A DNA stretch of 64,000 nucleotides, taken from the NCBI RefSeq assembly GCF_012027495.1, contig NZ_SNUK01000005.1, forward strand, positions 124,001 to 188,000, in the 5' to 3' direction. The notes under the pieces are model-generated. The model did no database searches. It was given only the letters and a program-made list of their open reading frames with translations, and was not told where the DNA came from. This stretch comes from Thermococcus sp. JdF3. Its GTDB lineage: Archaea; Methanobacteriota_B; Thermococci; Thermococcales; Thermococcaceae. Below, piece by piece: positions 34,260 through 43,357 of the stretch; the first letter of the stretch is position 1; each line of letters begins with the position of its first letter. The position numbers were made by a program, and so were the translations under genes.

Positions 34260-35206
34260 GCCTTCACCCCCATGACCTCTCCGGTTCTGGCGCTCTCCTG
34301 GGCAAGGAGGGCAACCCTGAGAGCGTGGAGACCTGCTTCTCCATCCACAATGGGCTTTTCCCTTTTCTCAACGCATTCAATGAAGTGTTCCAGCTCGTTC
34401 CTGAGGGGCTCTCTCCTCTGTATCTTGGCCTCCTTGACCCAGTCGCTGTTGTAGAGCCTGAGGGTCTGGTCGATGTAGTCAAGGTACGCTATGCCAGCGG
34501 TTCCTACGACTGTTAAGGTTCTGGTTTTGTGGGGCGTGAGCCAGTTGGTCTCCACTATCCCGGTGCCCTCCTCAAAGCCGAGCGTTATTAGGGCGTGGTC
34601 TTCAACTCCGGCCGGGTGGACAACGTTTCCGGCCCGGGCGTAGACCGTCCTAACGGGTTCGCTGAAGAGGTAGCTTATCACGTCTATATCATGGACCCCG
34701 AGGTCTATTATTATCCCGACGTCGCGTATGCGGGCCGCCATTGGACCAACCCTTTTGGCGCTGATCGTTACCATTTCGCCCAGCTCTCCCCCGGATATGA
34801 GCTCTTTGAGCCTCAGAACCGCCGGGTTAAAGCGCTCGATGTGGCCCACCATCAGGGTAACCCCAGCCTCTTCCGCGGCTGTGATAATCGCTTTGGCGTT
34901 TTCTATGGTGTCTGCTATCGGCTTCTCGACGAGCACGCTCGTCCCTTCATTTATGAACTCCAGGGCAACGTCCCTGTGAAGAGAGGTCGGAACGGCAACG
35001 CTCACCGCGTCCAGCTTTTCCTTCGCGAGCTCCCTGTAGTCTGCATAGGGAATCGTGTCAAACCTCCTGGCTATCTCCTTGGCCCTCTCAAAGTCCGCAT
35101 CTGCAACCCCAACGAGCTCGACTTTTCCTTCCCTGGCCAGCTCCGAGTAAACCCTGGCATGATGCTGGCCCATCATTCCAACACCAACAACTCCAACGCG
35201 GAGCAT
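34256..35206 (-). CDS. Gfo/Idh/MocA oxidoreductase (WbpB/WlbA type)
   Basis: I place the start at ATG 35206 after GGTGATGAG (ATG 35212 is possible), giving 316 residues: MLRVGVVGVGMMGQHHARVY. The Rossmann domain has EKPIAD near 91-96 with the conserved Lys, and the substrate domain has the DLGVHDIDV motif near residue 170. By position it should oxidise the 3-OH of UDP-GlcNAc-uronate, preparing it for amination. It lies between the dehydrogenase and aminotransferase genes in one operon. Confidence 0.9.
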   Translation of the reverse strand: MLRVGVVGVGMMGQHHARVYSELAREGKVELVGVADADFERAKEIARRFDTIPYADYRELAKEKLDAVSVAVPTSLHRDVALEFINEGTSVLVEKPIADTIENAKAIITAAEEAGVTLMVGHIERFNPAVLRLKELISGGELGEMVTISAKRVGPMAARIRDVGIIIDLGVHDIDVISYLFSEPVRTVYARAGNVVHPAGVEDHALITLGFEEGTGIVETNWLTPHKTRTLTVVGTAGIAYLDYIDQTLRLYNSDWVKEAKIQRREPLRNELEHFIECVEKREKPIVDGEAGLHALRVALLAQESARTGEVMGVKA

Positions 35207-35228
35207 TCTCATCACCGAAGACAAGAAG

Positions 35229-36332
35229 TTAAGAGGAAAGTTCATCCAGTGTTTCCAGTATGTACGCGATGTCCTCCTCACTAACTGCCGGGTGCACTGG
35301 TAGGCTGAGGACTTTCTGGCTGGCTTCTATCGCGTTGGGACAGCAGTCCATCTCATAGCCGAGCTTCTGGAAGAGTGGCTGGTGGTGGACGGGCATTGGG
35401 TAGTGGACGGCCGTGCCGATTCCCCTCTCGCGGAGCTTCATCATAAGTTTGTCCCTGCCGAGCGGGAAGTCATCCTCAACCCTGATCACATACTGGTGGA
35501 AGACGTGATATGCCCTTGGGTCAACGTACGGTGGCGTGAGTCCCGGGATTTTCTCGATGCCCTTGCTGAGCCTTCTTGCGTTCTCCTTCCTGATTTCGTT
35601 CCACCTATCGAGCTTCCTGAGCTGAACCCTGCCGAGGGCCCCGCCGATGTTTGTCATCCTCAGGTTGTAGCCGAGCTCGACGTGGAGATACTTCTCGGCC
35701 TGCCCGTGGCTCCTGATGAGCCTGGCTCTCCTCGCGAGTTCGTCATCGTTAGTTACAACCATTCCGCCCTCGCCGGTGGTCATGTTCTTCGTCGGGTAGA
35801 AGCTGAACGCTGCTATATGGCCGAGGGTTCCCACCTTTTGCCCTTCAAACATTGCCCCATGCGCTTGAGCGCAGTCCTCAACGAGGTAGAGGTTGTAATC
35901 CTCGGCTATCTCCCTGAAGGCCTTCATGTCGGCGGGCTGGCCGTAGAGGTGGACGACGAGGATTGCCTTCGTCTTGTCCGTTATCTTCTCAAGAACCTCC
36001 TCTGGGTTGAGGTTGTAGGTTTTCGGATCGATGTCCGCAAAAACTGGCTTTGCGTTCTGGAAGAGGATCGAGGTGGCTGATGCAATGAACGTGAACGGGG
36101 TGGTTATCACCTCGTCCCCCGGCCCCATCCTGAGGGCTTTGAGGGCTACGTCTAGGGCCGCTGTGCCGTTGGCGACGGCAACGCCGTGTCTGGCTCCAAG
36201 GTAATCGGCGAACTCCCTCTCGAAGGCCTCAACCTCTTTCCCGTGGGCCAGCATTCCGCTCTTCAATACTTCGACGACGGCGTTTATCTCCTCATCCCCG
36301 ATCAGGGGCTTGGCGATTGGTATGCTTCTCAT
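35229..36332 (-). CDS. DegT/DnrJ/EryC1 aminotransferase (WbpE/WlbC type)
   Basis: The 367-residue PLP enzyme shows DVALKALRMGPGDEVITTPF, VEDCAQAHGA (Asp near 153) and the PLP lysine 182 in SFYPTKNMTTGEGG. It ends in the family's PMPVHHQPLF region. It should transfer an amino group from glutamate to the 3-keto sugar nucleotide formed by the neighbouring oxidoreductase. It starts 10 bases after the end of the acyltransferase gene and ends 22 bases before the next start, so it is within the operon. Confidence 0.93.
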   Translation of the reverse strand: MRSIPIAKPLIGDEEINAVVEVLKSGMLAHGKEVEAFEREFADYLGARHGVAVANGTAALDVALKALRMGPGDEVITTPFTFIASATSILFQNAKPVFADIDPKTYNLNPEEVLEKITDKTKAILVVHLYGQPADMKAFREIAEDYNLYLVEDCAQAHGAMFEGQKVGTLGHIAAFSFYPTKNMTTGEGGMVVTNDDELARRARLIRSHGQAEKYLHVELGYNLRMTNIGGALGRVQLRKLDRWNEIRKENARRLSKGIEKIPGLTPPYVDPRAYHVFHQYVIRVEDDFPLGRDKLMMKLRERGIGTAVHYPMPVHHQPLFQKLGYEMDCCPNAIEASQKVLSLPVHPAVSEEDIAYILETLDELSS

Positions 36333-36342
36333 TTCTATCGCC

Positions 36343-36948
36343 TCAGAGGTCTTTCTCCTTGAGATAGCGCTCGTAATCTTCCCTCCTTATTTTAACCTCC
36401 CTTCCACAGTGGGAGCATTTGAAGATTATGTGTTCTTCATCCTCTCTGATTTTCTCCTCCAGTTTTCTCCCGCAGTAGCAGACGAAGCCCTTTAAGCGTG
36501 CGGGGCTCCCGTAGACGAGTCCAAAGGGCGGGACGTCCTTGGTAACGACGGCTCCGGCCCCGACCATCGCGTACTCGCCTATGGTAACTCCGCATACTAT
36601 CGTGGCGTGGGCCCCAATGCTCGCCCCCTTCTTTACAAGCGTTGGCACTACCTCCCAGTCCTGGTTGAAGGCCCTCGGGTAGAGGTCGTTGGTGAAGGTC
36701 ATGTGGGGGCCAAGGAAAACGTCGTCTTCGACCTTAACGCCGTGATAAACGCTCACTCCGTTCTGGATTTTAACGTTATTGCCTATCTCGACGTCAGCGT
36801 CGATGTAGACGTCCTTTCCAATATTGCAGTTCCTTCCTATCCTGGCACCCTTTCTGATGTGGGCAAAGTGCCAGATTCTCGTTCCCTCTCCAATCTCTGC
36901 TCCCTCTTCAACAACAGCCAAGGGGTGGGCGAAATATTTTTTAGCCAT
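36343..36948 (-). CDS. Hexapeptide-repeat acetyltransferase (WbpD/WlbB type) with C-terminal zinc ribbon
   Basis: ATG 36948 has GGTG six bases before it; the frame is open to GTG 36972. The 201-residue product has left-handed beta-helix repeats ([22 protein letters not shown], here shortened by my numbering to about 25-130) with the catalytic-type His in [13 protein letters not shown]. After the helix come [18 protein letters not shown] and [14 protein letters not shown], four cysteines forming a likely zinc ribbon (about 155-190), which bacterial WbpD lacks. It should acetylate the 3-amino group of the sugar nucleotide, completing a diacetamido sugar acid. It is the first gene of the leftward operon. 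Confidence 0.88.
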   Translation of the reverse strand: MAKKYFAHPLAVVEEGAEIGEGTRIWHFAHIRKGARIGRNCNIGKDVYIDADVEIGNNVKIQNGVSVYHGVKVEDDVFLGPHMTFTNDLYPRAFNQDWEVVPTLVKKGASIGAHATIVCGVTIGEYAMVGAGAVVTKDVPPFGLVYGSPARLKGFVCYCGRKLEEKIREDEEHIIFKCSHCGREVKIRREDYERYLKEKDL

Positions 36949-36980
36949 GGGGAACACCACAACTTTTGACACGTTAAGGT

Positions 36981-36988
36981 TATAAAAG
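36981..36988 (+). promoter_or_regulatory. TATA box of the rightward glycan operon
   Basis: TATAAAAG lies about 32-39 bases before ATG 37020. AGGAGGAT at 37008-37014 is an unusually strong ribosome binding site. The short leader would be roughly 10-15 bases. Confidence 0.55.
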
Positions 36989-37019
36989 CATTTGTGAGGT
37001 ATGAAATAGGAGGATCTCT

Positions 37020-38204
37020 ATGAATCCGACTAGTAGTCTTGTGGTATTTTCTCAGGTGTTTCCCCCGGAGAAGGGAGGGAACGCATCCAGAATGGGGGAT
37101 CTATACAAGTACCTGACTCTATTTGGTGTTAAAGTGATTGTTGTTTCTTCAATCGAAACGTACCCTTTCGGCAGTTTCAAGCGGGAATTCAGGCTTTTTA
37201 AGAGGGAAGGGAACGTCATCAGGCTTTTTACGTATCAACCTGGGGAAAATGCATCGAATATAGAACGGGCGTTATATTATACTATTTTCCCTATTGTGGC
37301 CAGTATATGGTTAATTTTAAACAGAAAATCCGTGGATGTGGTCCTGGTTACATCGCCCCCTCCTCAGATGTATCTCATTGCACTAATTGCTAAACTTCTA
37401 AAAAAGAAGGTTATAGTGGACGTGAGAGACCTTTTCTTAGACGTCAGCGTCAGTCTGGGCTTCATACGATCCGGCAGTCTAGTTGAGAGGGCTTTTAGAT
37501 TCATTGAATCCAGGGCATTAAGTTCTGCCGAGGCCGTAACCACGGTAACCCATATGATACGAAAGCAGTTGTGGGAAGATTACGGAATTAATCCTTCAAA
37601 ATGTTATGTCGTGCCGAATGGTGTTGATCTGGAACTCTTTAAATGCGATAACTCTATTCGTAAGCCTCAGATGGTTTATGCGGGATACTTTGGCCATGCC
37701 CAGGATTTTGACACTTTTCTGAGGGGATACTCTGCCATTGATGAAAGTGATAGGCTACCCTTAATCTTGGCTGGGAAAGGCGAGACACTTCAAAATGTGC
37801 TGGCGAGGGTAGAAGAACTTGGGATATCAGGATGGGTTAAATACATAGGGGTACTCCCCAGGAAGGAGGTTGTTAAACTTCTCTGTTCCTCCAGTATTGG
37901 AGTGGCTCCAATAAGGATTGATGAAAGCTTGAAGTACGCGATACCCTCCAAGATATATGAGTACCTAGCGTGCGGCCTGCCATTTGTGGGTGTTGGCCAT
38001 GGGGAGATCGAGAAAATTGCATCGGAAAGCAGGGCTGGATGTGTGGGCAGGACTCCCCAGGAAGTGGCCATGTGTATAAAGTATCTCATGAACTCCAACC
38101 GTCGAAAAATGGCAATCAGAGGGTTAAAATATGTGTCTAAGTATAGTCGGGAAAACTCAGCCCGAATGTTTTTAAGGATCCTCAACCTCATGAGGGATAG
38201 ATGA
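37020..38204 (+). CDS. GT4 glycosyltransferase (WbuB-like)
   Basis: The 394-residue protein has the GT-B layout: an N-terminal domain with SQVFPPEKGGNASRMGDLYK, two hydrophobic stretches (about 90-125) that may bind the membrane, and a C-terminal GT4 domain. The latter has VVPNGVDLELF (about 200), GKGETLQ, and the nucleotide-sugar motif IPSKIYEYLACGLPFVGVG (about 312-330). It transfers a sugar to a lipid-linked or surface glycan. This is the first gene of an AT-rich rightward operon. Confidence 0.9.
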   Translation: MNPTSSLVVFSQVFPPEKGGNASRMGDLYKYLTLFGVKVIVVSSIETYPFGSFKREFRLFKREGNVIRLFTYQPGENASNIERALYYTIFPIVASIWLILNRKSVDVVLVTSPPPQMYLIALIAKLLKKKVIVDVRDLFLDVSVSLGFIRSGSLVERAFRFIESRALSSAEAVTTVTHMIRKQLWEDYGINPSKCYVVPNGVDLELFKCDNSIRKPQMVYAGYFGHAQDFDTFLRGYSAIDESDRLPLILAGKGETLQNVLARVEELGISGWVKYIGVLPRKEVVKLLCSSSIGVAPIRIDESLKYAIPSKIYEYLACGLPFVGVGHGEIEKIASESRAGCVGRTPQEVAMCIKYLMNSNRRKMAIRGLKYVSKYSRENSARMFLRILNLMRDR

Positions 38205-39463
38205 TGAAAACAGAGCTTAGCGAGTACCTTCACTCACTGCTGGATCGAGTGTCTGAGTATTTAATAATAGAAGACGAGATGGGATACATAAAGGATCCCA
38301 TTTTTGGGATAGTCAGGAATCGAGTCTCCGCTGAGTACTTAAAATCACTCATTCGACTCAGGGGGGATCAAGATACCGATTTAATCCTCAAGCTTGTGAA
38401 TTTTCTATTATCCCGACAAAATTCCAGCGGCTCATGGAACGAGGTTCATCCTAACTACAACCAGGAGTCTGCTCTTGTAACGTCCTTTGTTGGGGAGGCA
38501 TTGATCATAGCCTTTTTACATCCAGACCTCGATGGGGGGTCGAAACGGCGTATCGAAGAGTCCCTGAAAAAGGCGAGAGATTTTGTTCTAAATAACGAGA
38601 TTGAGCCGGGATATTTCCGCAAGTCCAAGCTGTACACAGCGGATTATCCCAATGTCAATGCAACCTGTGGAGCTTTTTTGGCTCAGTACTACAGCGTCTT
38701 TGGAGATGAGTTATCCTTTGACGGCGCCAAGAGAGCCGCCAGAAGAGTTTGTGACTCACAATTTAAAAACGGCGCCTTTCCGTATACTGTAACCCCCGGA
38801 AATGCTAAATATAACCTAAATGTACCCTGCATTCATTACCAGGGAGTCACCCTGTATTACCTCTCCAAGATTCAGAACGTCATTGGAGAACGGTGGCTTG
38901 AAAGATGTATGTTACGGGGAGTCGAATGGCTCTCACACGTTCAGCGTCCTAACGGGAGGTTTAACTGGGCAGAGAGTGGGCTGATGTTCGCATACTATCT
39001 GACCGGGGCATATGCGTTTGGTATTGCATCCTTCATGTATGCTTCTAAGTGGAAGGAGGAGTATCTCACGAACGCCAGTTTGCTGTTAAGTCCCCTAAAA
39101 GACAATACCCCCAGCATCGTGCTTAGATGGGAGCGGGGAAAGTGGAGAGAATTTCCGAGGGATGTCGTAGTATCCTTTAGGAGCGCAATGATTGGAGATT
39201 ATCCACTCGGGCATAGATTGTTTAGATTTGGCTATGCCCTTTACAGGCAGATTTCAAGAAGGAGATTCTCGGAGGATGTGAAGAATGATGCTCTGTTCCG
39301 CCTTGCAACGAGGCTCCTTGGAATTCAAACCTCGACGATTGAGCCTTCGAAGAACTTCCCGGACATGTTCATGACCTCTGAGGTGTTGGATTCTTTGAGT
39401 TATGGTTTACATGTTCGTGGATACTTAAAAAGTGGTAGCGGTGAGTTGCAGGGAGATGATTGA
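38201..39463 (+). CDS. Alpha/alpha-toroid-like protein of the glycan locus, unknown
   Basis: The 420-residue protein overlaps the previous gene by four bases. It is rich in helices with three repeats of the Q-x3-G-x-W/F kind: RQNSSGSWNE (about 72-81), SQFKNGAFPY (about 186-195) and VQRPNGRFNW (about 247-256). Such repeats occur in alpha/alpha toroids such as terpene cyclases, prenyltransferase-like proteins and uronate-modifying epimerases. Helices in between contain YYSVFG and GVTLYYLSKI. I infer a carbohydrate-acting or polymer-binding protein, since it lies between glycosyltransferase genes, but recognise no family. Confidence 0.75.
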   Translation: MMKTELSEYLHSLLDRVSEYLIIEDEMGYIKDPIFGIVRNRVSAEYLKSLIRLRGDQDTDLILKLVNFLLSRQNSSGSWNEVHPNYNQESALVTSFVGEALIIAFLHPDLDGGSKRRIEESLKKARDFVLNNEIEPGYFRKSKLYTADYPNVNATCGAFLAQYYSVFGDELSFDGAKRAARRVCDSQFKNGAFPYTVTPGNAKYNLNVPCIHYQGVTLYYLSKIQNVIGERWLERCMLRGVEWLSHVQRPNGRFNWAESGLMFAYYLTGAYAFGIASFMYASKWKEEYLTNASLLLSPLKDNTPSIVLRWERGKWREFPRDVVVSFRSAMIGDYPLGHRLFRFGYALYRQISRRRFSEDVKNDALFRLATRLLGIQTSTIEPSKNFPDMFMTSEVLDSLSYGLHVRGYLKSGSGELQGDD

Positions 39464-40613
39464 TGTGAGAGTATTTTTGTTGCTCACGAATCCGTTTAAA
39501 CCTGATCCGAGAGTTTACAAGGAAGCAAAAACCCTACTAGAACTGGGTTTTGAGGTAACTGTTGTGGCGTGGGATAGGGAAGGCAGATACTCTCCCAACG
39601 AGGTAATAGATGGGATCAAAGTCCATCGAATAGTCGTGAAGTCAGAATATTCGTCGTTGGGGGATTTTGTTTTAAAGATCCCCATTTTTTATCTCAAAGC
39701 TTTTAAGTATATCATGGATCACCGGGATGAGATTTATGCTATCCATGCAAACGACATGGATACGGCACCACTGGCTTTCTTTTTATCCCGTCTTTTGAAA
39801 ACAAAGTTTATCTATGATATACATGACCTGTACTATACCCGCATTTCCTTAATGAAGGAAAACGAAACCGAGAGTCTTTTGAGAAAGCTCCTTAGAGCAT
39901 CCGAACTCCTATTTGCCCGTTTGGCAGATTCTGTAATAACCGTAAGTAGATCTCTTGGAGGACAGCACAAGGGGATTAAGGAGTTCTTAGTGAGTGGTGG
40001 AGTGGCCCCCGATAAAATCCCCGTAGTGTGGAATGTGCCTGAACTTCAATCTTTTTATTGCGTTCCCAAGAAAAAACGAGGTAAGATTGTTGTGGGATAT
40101 ATAGGGAGTATAAGGAGTGTCTCCAATTTTATTCCATTGCTTGAGCTTGCGAAGAAGAATAAACTAGTGAAGGTCCTCTTTGTGGGGGGAGGCCCTTCGG
40201 AAAAAAAGATGCAGGAATTAGTATCTTCCAAGTATTCGGAAGCGGATGTTGAGTTTATTGGAGAGGTTAAATACCCTGACGTCCCCAAGTATTATTCTCT
40301 ATGTGATGTTGTTTATTCGGTTTATCCTCCAACAGAGAACATTAGGCGGGGAATAGCAGTTAAAATGTTCGAGAGCATTGCAATGGGAGTTCCGGTAATA
40401 GTCAACAAAAATTCGCTAATGGAGGACTTCGTTAATTTATATAGATGTGGAGTTGCCGTTGATGTTGATAGTGACAATCTTGAAAGTGTGCTTGATGGCA
40501 TCCTGAAAATAAGGCCTTCCTCGGGGTTGAGGGAAAAGTGGAATTGGAAAGTTAATAAAAGAGCCATTAAGAGGGCATACTTTTTTAAGATAAATTCTGG
40601 AGGGAGTAAATAA
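39456..40613 (+). CDS. GT4 glycosyltransferase 2
   Basis: ATG 39456 (GGGAG just upstream) overlaps the preceding stop by eight bases; product 385 residues. The GT-B fold is seen from LLTNPFKPDPRVYKEAKTL, the conserved IYDIHDLYY loop, VVGYIGSIRSV, and the C-terminal IAVKMFESIAMGVPVIVNK (about 302-320). It uses a nucleotide sugar to extend the glycan. Codon use is AT-rich like its neighbours. Confidence 0.88.
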   Translation: MIDVRVFLLLTNPFKPDPRVYKEAKTLLELGFEVTVVAWDREGRYSPNEVIDGIKVHRIVVKSEYSSLGDFVLKIPIFYLKAFKYIMDHRDEIYAIHANDMDTAPLAFFLSRLLKTKFIYDIHDLYYTRISLMKENETESLLRKLLRASELLFARLADSVITVSRSLGGQHKGIKEFLVSGGVAPDKIPVVWNVPELQSFYCVPKKKRGKIVVGYIGSIRSVSNFIPLLELAKKNKLVKVLFVGGGPSEKKMQELVSSKYSEADVEFIGEVKYPDVPKYYSLCDVVYSVYPPTENIRRGIAVKMFESIAMGVPVIVNKNSLMEDFVNLYRCGVAVDVDSDNLESVLDGILKIRPSSGLREKWNWKVNKRAIKRAYFFKINSGGSK

Positions 40614-41761
40614 TGGAGGAAGATAGAAATCTTCTGATAGTCACAAACTCTTACCCAGATAGGGATGGCATGTACTATGGAGGTATATTTGTCAAAGATC
40701 AGATCTGGTATCTAAAAAGGTACTTTAAAAGCATCTACGTTATCTCCCCCCAGCCGTGGGGTGTAAATAAAGGCCTTGCTAACTACGAGTATGATAATGT
40801 AAAGGTGTTTTTCCCGAGGTTTTTCCACGCTCCCGTAACGTACTTCAGGAAAAAACTGGGGGAGAACTTCTTTAAGGCTGCCCTGAGGGTGATAAAACGC
40901 GAAAAGCTTGAGTTTGACCTGATCCACGCTCACTTCACGTGGCCAAGCGGGTATGCCGGTCTCAAACTGAAGAAAGTTTATAGAGTTCCTTTGGTATTAA
41001 CAACACACGGTCTTCATGTAACTAGGCTTAATTCTATGAAAAAAAAGCATGCTATGGAGACTTGGAATTCTGTTGACGCTATAATTAATGTATCACGAAA
41101 ATGTGTGGAACTCTTAAAGGAGTTGGGGTTGCCTGCTTCTAAATTATACTATGTTCCAAATGGAGTAGACCTTAAAAAATTCTATCCAATTGATCAATTC
41201 GTCGCAAGGGAGACTCTGGGCGTGCCCACTAACAAAAGAGTCATCGTGAGTGTTGGAAATCTTGTAGAGAAAAAAGGGTATATATACCTAATACAAGCGG
41301 CTAAAATACTTCAGGAACTACGGGATGACTTTGTGGTTTATATTGTTGGAGGAGGACCTTTATATAGCCATCTTCAAAAAGAGATACTAAGTCTTGGGCT
41401 TAAAAAACATGTGTTTCTTGTAGGACGCAAACCTCACGATGAAGTGGCTCTTTGGATGAATGCCGCGGATGTTTTTGTTTTACCGAGTTTAGTAGAAAAT
41501 TTTGGTGTTGTTAACATTGAGGCTTTGGCATGTGGGAAACCTGTAATTTCTACGTATAATGGTGGAAGTGAGGAAGTAATAATTTCCAACGATTATGGGT
41601 TCCTTTGTCCTCCTAAGGATCCGGAGTGCTTAGCAGAGAAAATTTTAATGGCCCTTAACAAAGAGTGGGACAGGGAAAAGATGAGGAAGTATGCGGAGCA
41701 GTTCTCATGGAGCAAGGTAGTACACCAAATTTTGGGAGTGTATAACAAGGTTCTTGGGTGA
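40613..41761 (+). CDS. GT4 glycosyltransferase 3
   Basis: The 382-residue protein shares one base with the preceding stop (TAATG). Motifs: LIVTNSYPDRDGMYYGGIFV, LIHAHFTWPSGYAGLKL, VPNGVDLKKFYP (about 184-195), VSVGNLVEKKGY and LPSLVENFGVVNIEALACGK (about 288-307), all typical of GT4 retaining transferases. It acts in the same pathway as the previous two. Confidence 0.92.
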   Translation: MEEDRNLLIVTNSYPDRDGMYYGGIFVKDQIWYLKRYFKSIYVISPQPWGVNKGLANYEYDNVKVFFPRFFHAPVTYFRKKLGENFFKAALRVIKREKLEFDLIHAHFTWPSGYAGLKLKKVYRVPLVLTTHGLHVTRLNSMKKKHAMETWNSVDAIINVSRKCVELLKELGLPASKLYYVPNGVDLKKFYPIDQFVARETLGVPTNKRVIVSVGNLVEKKGYIYLIQAAKILQELRDDFVVYIVGGGPLYSHLQKEILSLGLKKHVFLVGRKPHDEVALWMNAADVFVLPSLVENFGVVNIEALACGKPVISTYNGGSEEVIISNDYGFLCPPKDPECLAEKILMALNKEWDREKMRKYAEQFSWSKVVHQILGVYNKVLG

Positions 41762-41767
41762 TTGCTC

Positions 41768-43357
41768 ATGTCAGATACCAAAGTTTTGGTAGTGGGATTG
41801 GATGGAGCGACATGGGACGTGATCATTCCATTTGTTAGGCAGAAAAAACTGAAAACATTTAAAAAACTCCTTGAGCGGGGTTCTTGGGGGATTTTAAAGA
41901 GTACTCTTCCTCCGGTTACGGTGCCTGCTTGGCCGTCATTTGCTACTGGTAAAAATCCAGCAAAATTGGGAGTATATAACTTCTTAATTGTTGACAATAA
42001 AACGGGGAAAGTTAGAATAGTAAGGTCTACTGATGTGAAATCCAAAAAGATATGGGATTACCTTGGGTTCCATGGCAAGACATCAGTAGTTATAAATCAT
42101 CCTGTTACGTACCCCCCTGAAAAGATCAAGGGGGTTATGGTTTCTGGTATGTTGACCCCTCCAGGATCAAGTGATTATACTTATCCACCTGAGTTATTGC
42201 GGGAGTTGGAACAACTTGAGTATATTATAGAACCGGATCCGGAAGTCGTTAAAAAGAAATGGGATACTGAAGAATTCGTAGATGAATTGATTAAAACAAT
42301 ACAGAAACGAACAGAAGTCGTTCTTCATCTAATGGAAAATTATTCATGGGACTTTTTCTTCGTCTTATTTAGGGCAACTGATGTCATTCAGCACAAACAG
42401 TTTCAAAACAAAGAAAAAATGCTTCGGATATACTCTGAAATTGATAGAAGTCTGGAGAACATACTGAACTCTGTGCCAGAAGATACTATTATCATGCTGA
42501 TGTCTGACCATGGGTTCTGTGAGCTTAACAGGTATTTCAACATTACTAGATGGCTTTATGACATGGGGTATATTAAACTTAAAAAGAAAGAGGAATCTCC
42601 CGAGAATTTCACTAGCTCTTTGCTAATGAAGATTGGCATCACTCAGGCCTCTATTTTGAGAGTTCTTAGAAAACTTCGCTTGGACTGGATACGGAAATAC
42701 CTCCCGATACGCCTTAAATCAAAATTACCCGCCTCATCTGTTGAGATAGATCTTAAGGAGAGTCTGGTTTATCCTGGAATTTTGTTCACAGGAGCATCAC
42801 AGTACCTCTCAATTAATCGTGAAAAAGTTCACGATGAAATTGAATATAAGAGACTTGTGGATGAGTTAGTATCTAAGCTGTCTAACCTTAAAGACCCGGA
42901 AACAGGAGAGCCTGTTATTGAGGCTATATACCTGAAAGAAGAGATTTATTCTGGCCCATACCTCCCTGAGGCTCCTGATATTGTATTTTTGTTGAAGAGG
43001 GGGTATGGCCTTACAACATTTCTAGACCTGAGTGGTCCTGTCTTTGAGAGCGTGAACTCTTCATTTGGAACTCATCATATAAATGGTATCTTCCTTGCAT
43101 GTGGCCCAGGAATTAAGGAGGGGCATGAAATTCGGCCAGCGGAAATTATTGATGTCGCACCAACAATCCTCCATATTTTTGGCATTCCAATTCCTGATGA
43201 TATGGACGGAAAGGTTTTAATGGAGATTTTTAAAGAGGATTCGACATTCATAAAAAGAAAACCTAAATATGTTAACCCCAGTTACTATGAGCAGAAACAA
43301 ACTGAGGAAAAGATCAAGAGAGCTGTTAAGAATCTTAAGGTTAAAGGCAGACTTTAG
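41768..43357 (+). CDS. Alkaline-phosphatase-superfamily phosphodiesterase/phosphotransferase
   Basis: ATG 41768 follows GGTGAT, which overlaps the end of the preceding gene. The 529-residue product opens VLVVGLDGATWDVIIPFV with the metal-binding Asp. The nucleophile region is PPVTVPAWPSFATGKNPAKLG (Thr near 51-58, metal site). Further metal ligands are in MLMSDHGFCEL (about 240) and GTHHINGIF (about 436). It belongs to the type I phosphodiesterase/nucleotide pyrophosphatase group. Such enzymes occur in archaeal glycan loci and may move or remove phospho-groups of glycans or lipid carriers; that role is inferred. The gene is the most AT-rich of the operon. Confidence 0.85.
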   Translation: MSDTKVLVVGLDGATWDVIIPFVRQKKLKTFKKLLERGSWGILKSTLPPVTVPAWPSFATGKNPAKLGVYNFLIVDNKTGKVRIVRSTDVKSKKIWDYLGFHGKTSVVINHPVTYPPEKIKGVMVSGMLTPPGSSDYTYPPELLRELEQLEYIIEPDPEVVKKKWDTEEFVDELIKTIQKRTEVVLHLMENYSWDFFFVLFRATDVIQHKQFQNKEKMLRIYSEIDRSLENILNSVPEDTIIMLMSDHGFCELNRYFNITRWLYDMGYIKLKKKEESPENFTSSLLMKIGITQASILRVLRKLRLDWIRKYLPIRLKSKLPASSVEIDLKESLVYPGILFTGASQYLSINREKVHDEIEYKRLVDELVSKLSNLKDPETGEPVIEAIYLKEEIYSGPYLPEAPDIVFLLKRGYGLTTFLDLSGPVFESVNSSFGTHHINGIFLACGPGIKEGHEIRPAEIIDVAPTILHIFGIPIPDDMDGKVLMEIFKEDSTFIKRKPKYVNPSYYEQKQTEEKIKRAVKNLKVKGRL

